Source of the DNA: Kribbella voronezhensis
GTDB lineage: Bacteria > Actinomycetota > Actinomycetes > Propionibacteriales > Kribbellaceae
NCBI RefSeq assembly: GCF_004365175.1
Contig: NZ_SOCE01000002.1
Coordinates: forward strand, 558,001-622,000
Length of the DNA: 64,000 nt
Direction of reading: 5' to 3'
Shown piece by piece: positions 60,296 through 64,000 of the stretch (the stretch's first letter is position 1; every line of letters begins with the position of its first letter). The notes beneath the pieces were generated by a model. It was not told the DNA's origin. It worked only from the letters and a program-made list of their open reading frames with translations, and did not search any database. Made by a program: the position numbers and the translations under genes.

Positions 60296-61555
60296 GTGAC
60301 CAGCAATGAAGAGTTGACGGCCCAGCGCGATCGTGCGCGCCAGGACTACGAGGCGCTGGTCGCCCGGGGGCTGAAGCTGGATCTCACCCGGGGGAAGCCG
60401 TCGCCGGACCAGCTCGATCTCGCACAGGGACTGCTGGAGTTGCAGGGCCCGCTGACCGCGGCCGACGGGACCGACCTGCGCAACTACGGCGGCCTGCACG
60501 GCCTGCCGGAGTTGCGGGAGATCTTCAGCGACGCCCTCCAGGTTCCCGTCGAGCAGTTGCTGGCGGCCGGGAACTCCAGCCTGGAGTTGATGCACGACGC
60601 GGTCGTGTTCGCTCTGCTCAGCACGCTTCCCGGCGGCGAGCGTCGCTGGGTGGAGGAGCCGGAGATCGCGTTCCTCTGCCCGGTGCCCGGGTACGACCGG
60701 CACTACGGCATCTGCGAGCGGTACGGCATCACGATGATTCCGGTGCCGATGACGGCCGAGGGACCGGACATGGACGTGGTGGAACGCCTCGTCGCCGAAA
60801 ATCCTGCGGTCAAAGGCATCTGGTGCGTACCGAAGTACAGCAACCCGGACGGTGTCGTGTACTCCGACGAGACCGTGCGCCGGCTGGCCGCGATGGAGAC
60901 CGCCGCGCCGGACTTCCGGATCTTCTGGGACAACGCGTACGCCGTCCATCACCTGGCCGAGGAGCCGGCCGAGATCGCCGACGTCCTCGCGCTCGCGGCC
61001 GAGCACGGTCACGCCGACCGGGTGTTCGTCTTCGGCTCCACCTCGAAGATCACCTTCGCCGGAGCAGGCGTCGCGTTCTTCGGTTCCTCACCGGCCAACG
61101 TGACCTGGTGGCTGAGCCACACCGTGAAGCGCAGCATCGGACCGGACAAGATCAACCAGTTGCGGCACGTGCGGTTCCTCAAGGACGCCGACGGTCTGCG
61201 CGAGCACATGGCCCGGCACGCCGCGGTGATCCGGCCGAAGTTCGACGTGGTGGACAAGATCCTCACGGCCGAGCTCGGCGACACCGGGCTGGCGTCGTGG
61301 ACCCGCCCGGCCGGCGGCTACTTCATCAGCCTCACGGTGCCCGAGGGTTGTGCTCGCGAGGTGGTTGCGAAGGCCAAGGCGGCCGGCATCGCCTTGACCC
61401 CGGCCGGTGCGACCCACCCGTACGGCGACGAGCCCGCGGACCGGACGATCCGGATCGCCCCGACGTACCCCGATCCGGCCGAACTCGAGACCGCGATCAC
61501 CGGCCTGGCGACCTGTGTCCGGCTAGTTGCTCTTGACAAGCTCTTGAACGCGTAA
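60296..61555 (+). CDS. PLP-dependent aminotransferase, class I (aspartate aminotransferase-like, PF12897 group)
   Basis: A 419-aa fold type I enzyme. TRGKPSPDQLDLAQGLLE, YGGLHGLPELREIF, the WDNAYAVHHL segment (Asp212 for the pyridine nitrogen) and the Schiff-base Lys251 (FGSTSKITFAGAG) are visible. The group is related to the aspartate aminotransferase of Corynebacterium. Position right after allE suggests possible use in glyoxylate transamination, but the hairpin and 61-bp gap make a separate unit as likely. GTG 60296 has GAAAGGGA upstream. Confidence 0.85.
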   Translation: MTSNEELTAQRDRARQDYEALVARGLKLDLTRGKPSPDQLDLAQGLLELQGPLTAADGTDLRNYGGLHGLPELREIFSDALQVPVEQLLAAGNSSLELMHDAVVFALLSTLPGGERRWVEEPEIAFLCPVPGYDRHYGICERYGITMIPVPMTAEGPDMDVVERLVAENPAVKGIWCVPKYSNPDGVVYSDETVRRLAAMETAAPDFRIFWDNAYAVHHLAEEPAEIADVLALAAEHGHADRVFVFGSTSKITFAGAGVAFFGSSPANVTWWLSHTVKRSIGPDKINQLRHVRFLKDADGLREHMARHAAVIRPKFDVVDKILTAELGDTGLASWTRPAGGYFISLTVPEGCAREVVAKAKAAGIALTPAGATHPYGDEPADRTIRIAPTYPDPAELETAITGLATCVRLVALDKLLNA

Positions 61556-61647
61556 TCCTTTCCTGACGCGGCGTGTTCAGGGTTTGTGAACTCTGGACAG
61601 GCACCGTCCGGACACGGTCTACTCACCCTTGATCGACCGGGAGGGCC

Positions 61648-62961
61648 GTGACAGGAATCAGGCTGGACTCCGTGTCCAAGGTGTACGACGGTGGGCAGCT
61701 GGCCGTCAACGAGCTGTCCCTGGAAATCGAGGACGGCGAGTTCATGGTGCTGCTCGGACCGTCGGGGTGCGGGAAGACGACCGTCCTGCGGATGATCGCG
61801 GGGCTGGAGGACCTGACCAGCGGTTCGGTCTGGTTCGACCGTACCGAGGGCACCGGGCTGACGCCCAGGGACCGCGGGGTCGCGATGGTCTTCCAGAACG
61901 GCGCGCTCTACCCGAACCGGACGGCCCGGGAGAACATCATCTTCCCGTTGCGGATGGCGGGGGAGGACCTGGTCGAGGCCAACGCCAAGGCTTCAGGGCT
62001 GGCCCGGATCCTCGGCATCGACGGCGCGCTCGACCGGTTGCCACGCACCTTGTCGGGTGGCCAGCGGCAAAGGGTCGCGATCGGCCGGGCGATCGTCCGG
62101 CAGCCCAAGGTGTTCCTGATGGACGAGCCGCTGTCGAACCTGGACGCCACCATGCGCACCGAGTTGCGGCAGGAGATCGGGTCGATGACCCGGGACCTGA
62201 AGGTGACGACGGTCTACGTCACGCACGACCAGGTGGAGGCACTCACGCTGGCCGACCGGATCGCGATCATGCGCGACGGCCGGATCGAGGACGTCGGCAC
62301 CCCGTCGCAGATCTACGACGACCCGGCGACGGCCTTCACCGCCGGCTTCCTCGGTACGCCGAGGATCAACCTGATGACCGCCACGGTCCGGGTCGCCAGC
62401 CACCACCGGGTCACGCTGGACTTCGGCAGCCAGTCGATCGCGCTCCCACCGACCGATCGCCGATCCATGATCCTGCGCGACCACGCCGGTGAGCAGGTCG
62501 TCGTCGGTGCCCGCTCGGACGCCTTCCACGTGACGTTGGACGGCGGCGAGGCGAACCAGCTGTCCGGCACGATCCGGACGCTGGAATTCCACGGCAACCA
62601 GTGGATCGCGTTCGTCACCGCCGGGATCGAGTTGCTGAACCCCGATCTGATCGGAGTCACCCGCAGCCGGCGGGTCAGAGGTGGCCGGCCCACGTCGCAC
62701 AGCGCCGGCTCTCGGGCCCACCGTACGGCGGGGCGCGTGTCGGCCCTGGCTGCCAAGGCGCGCTCCGTGATCGGCCGCGAGTACACGCCACCGCCGCCGG
62801 AGCCGCTCGCGTCGGCGACCCACCGGCGCTCCGACCTGGTCCTCGAGCTCGACAACGTCGCGAACCTCAAGGCGCACGACACGATCCACCTGGTGGTGGA
62901 CGTCAACCGCATCCACATCTTCGACCAGCAAGGCCGCCGGGTGGACCGCGTCAAACGCTAG
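61648..62961 (+). CDS. ABC transporter ATP-binding protein (MsmK/UgpC type) with an insert in its C-terminal domain
   Basis: A 437-aa ATPase that energises carbohydrate importers. Walker A GPSGCGKT (37-44), signature LSGGQRQR (135-142), Walker B VFLMDEPLSNLD (155-166) and the switch His in VTHDQ are intact. The regulatory TOBE-type domain is interrupted by a basic and Pro-rich segment at about 338-395 (RSRRVRGGRPTSHSAGS ... YTPPPPEPLAS) before it resumes with DLVLELDNVANLKAHDTIHLVVDVNRIHIFD. Normal members are about 360-380 aa. No permease or binding-protein gene is adjacent, as expected for an ATPase shared by several systems. The end overlaps the convergent gene by 4 bp. Confidence 0.9.
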   Translation: MTGIRLDSVSKVYDGGQLAVNELSLEIEDGEFMVLLGPSGCGKTTVLRMIAGLEDLTSGSVWFDRTEGTGLTPRDRGVAMVFQNGALYPNRTARENIIFPLRMAGEDLVEANAKASGLARILGIDGALDRLPRTLSGGQRQRVAIGRAIVRQPKVFLMDEPLSNLDATMRTELRQEIGSMTRDLKVTTVYVTHDQVEALTLADRIAIMRDGRIEDVGTPSQIYDDPATAFTAGFLGTPRINLMTATVRVASHHRVTLDFGSQSIALPPTDRRSMILRDHAGEQVVVGARSDAFHVTLDGGEANQLSGTIRTLEFHGNQWIAFVTAGIELLNPDLIGVTRSRRVRGGRPTSHSAGSRAHRTAGRVSALAAKARSVIGREYTPPPPEPLASATHRRSDLVLELDNVANLKAHDTIHLVVDVNRIHIFDQQGRRVDRVKR

Positions 62962-64000
62962 TTCTTCCCGCCGTCCGGCTCCGCTGGGGTGGCGACCGGG
63001 TCCGGGGAGGCGAAGCCGGGGTCGGGCTGGGCGACGTGGCAGGCGGCGGTGTGGCGCTCGCCGAGCAGCCGGAGCTTCGGCGTGATGTGGTGGCACTCGT
63101 CGATCGCCAGCGGGCAGCGCCAGCGGAAGCGGCAGCCGGGGGCGGGGTCGATGACCTTCGGCGGCTCGCCGGTGTCACCCTCGACGCCGACACTGAGCGG
63201 TGCGCGCGGATCGGGCACCGCGCCGAGCAACAGATCCGTGTACGGGTGCTTGGGGTTGGCCAGGACGGACTCGGCCGGACCGGACTCGACGATGTGACCG
63301 GCGTACATGATCATCAGCCGGTCCGCGACGTACCGCGCGCTGGCGATGTCGTGCGTGATGTAGAGGAACGACACCCCGGCCGACTCGCGCAGTTCCGCCA
63401 TCAGGTTGAGCAGACCGATCCGGATCGACACGTCGAGCATGGAGACCGGCTCGTCCGCCAGGATCAGCTTGGGCTGGTGGGCGAGCGCCTGCGCGAAGCC
63501 GATCCGCTGCCGCTGACCACCACTGAGCTCGTAGGGATAGCGATGCAGGATGTCGGCGGCCGGCGCCAGGCCGACCTGCTCGACCACCCGCGCGGCTTCG
63601 TCGTACCGCTGGTCGCGGGTGAGCTCGCGGTTGTGCAGTTTCAGGCTGCGCAGGATGCCGTGCGAGACGCGGAAGGCGGGGTTGAGCGAGCTGAACGGAT
63701 CCTGGAAGACCATCGGTACGTCGCCGCGGTACGCGAGCTGCTCCCGGCGTGACCGCATCGCCGACACCGGCCGGCCCTGGTAGTAGATCTCGCCGCTGGT
63801 CGGCTGGTAGACGCCCGCCAGCAGCCGGGCGATCGTGCTCTTGCCGCTGCCGCTCTCTCCTGCCAGCGCGACGATCTCCTGGCGCTCGACGGTGAGGTTG
63901 ACGTCGTCGACGGCGTGCAGCATCTTGCGGGAGAAGCCGCGGCCGACCCGGAAGTGCTGGGTCAGGTTCTTGGTCTCGAGCAGCGGACCGGTGGACGCAT
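62958..64000 (-). CDS. Oligopeptide/dipeptide ABC transporter ATP-binding protein, DppF type (5' end outside window)
   Basis: At least 347 residues; the frame stays open to the right edge of the window, reading TGPLLETKNLTQHFRVGRGFSRK before the internal Met at 63923, so the true start lies outside. Walker A GESGSGKST, signature YELSGGQRQRIGF, Walker B LILADEPVSMLD and the C-terminal oligopeptide motif (DPAPGCRFRWRCPLAIDEC) are present, the latter with cysteines that can hold an Fe-S cluster in this family. Partner permease and DppD genes should lie just to the right. Confidence 0.92.
   Translation of the reverse strand, partial: ASTGPLLETKNLTQHFRVGRGFSRKMLHAVDDVNLTVERQEIVALAGESGSGKSTIARLLAGVYQPTSGEIYYQGRPVSAMRSRREQLAYRGDVPMVFQDPFSSLNPAFRVSHGILRSLKLHNRELTRDQRYDEAARVVEQVGLAPAADILHRYPYELSGGQRQRIGFAQALAHQPKLILADEPVSMLDVSIRIGLLNLMAELRESAGVSFLYITHDIASARYVADRLMIMYAGHIVESGPAESVLANPKHPYTDLLLGAVPDPRAPLSVGVEGDTGEPPKVIDPAPGCRFRWRCPLAIDECHHITPKLRLLGERHTAACHVAQPDPGFASPDPVATPAEPDGGKN

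Overview
The window is about 68-70% GC, is densely coded, and uses many GTG and a few TTG starts. It carries F420-linked enzymes (an Fno-like reductase, LLM flavoenzymes, a PPOX-class protein), PucR, MarR and IclR regulators and a Tat-exported PhoD. This fits a soil actinomycete, most likely Propionibacteriales of the Kribbella type; the genus is inferred from general gene content, not from a marker gene. I see no rRNA, tRNA, CRISPR array, insertion sequence or prophage.

Layout. 1-8.7 kb: the end of a sortase-type surface protein, a YbaK-like deacylase, a methyltransferase, the phosphoketolase-acetate kinase pair (xfp-ackA), a LexA-family repressor, a MarR regulator with a perfect palindromic operator, a truncated SDR remnant, a PPOX protein and an aldo/keto reductase. 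8.7-14 kb: a secreted seven-repeat (probable beta-propeller) protein with a PhoD phosphatase, and a GH3 glycosidase. 14-19 kb: a TetR/MFS pair with two operators, an epoxide-hydrolase remnant, a hydrolase, a nitroreductase, an Fno-like reductase with a divergent MarR, and a 44-bp tandem repeat. 19-24.6 kb: ArsR and PucR-like regulators, a ferredoxin reductase-desaturase pair, and a DUF5997 protein next to a LysR-like protein without a DNA-binding domain. 24.6-30.3 kb: a membrane protein, a slippage-prone minisatellite, an AMIN-like secreted protein, two Gfo/Idh/MocA dehydrogenases, a CPBP protease and a GAF-ANTAR regulator.

30.4-38.1 kb holds a probable seven-gene operon read leftward from a divergent MarR gene: a gamma-glutamylcysteine synthetase-like protein, a clear glutathione synthetase homologue, a MAPEG protein, an LLM flavoenzyme, a GH13 trehalose synthase/amylase, a second LLM enzyme and a dehalogenase-type hydrolase. 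The first three genes are joined by ATGA overlaps. This is a predicted glutathione-type thiol module in a lineage expected to use mycothiol.

38.2-61.6 kb is a large purine-salvage-to-central-metabolism region. One leftward operon of nine genes (permease-UraD fusion, xdhA, xdhB, xdhC, guaD, uraD, uraH, uox, 8-oxoguanine deaminase) converts purines to allantoin and is bordered by a divergently placed PucR. A rightward operon (hyi, glxR, gcl, glxK, allB, allE) takes allantoin and glyoxylate towards glycerate 2-phosphate. An IclR regulator and a DUF6986 CitE-like protein sit at the far left of this region. Sites of the form TTCC-N7-GGAA occur both between iclR and the DUF6986 gene and in front of hyi, which ties the two loci into one predicted regulon. 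Allantoate amidohydrolase and a ureidoglycolate-cleaving enzyme are not present in the window. The end of the window has an aminotransferase, an MsmK/UgpC-type ABC ATPase and a partial DppF-type ATPase.
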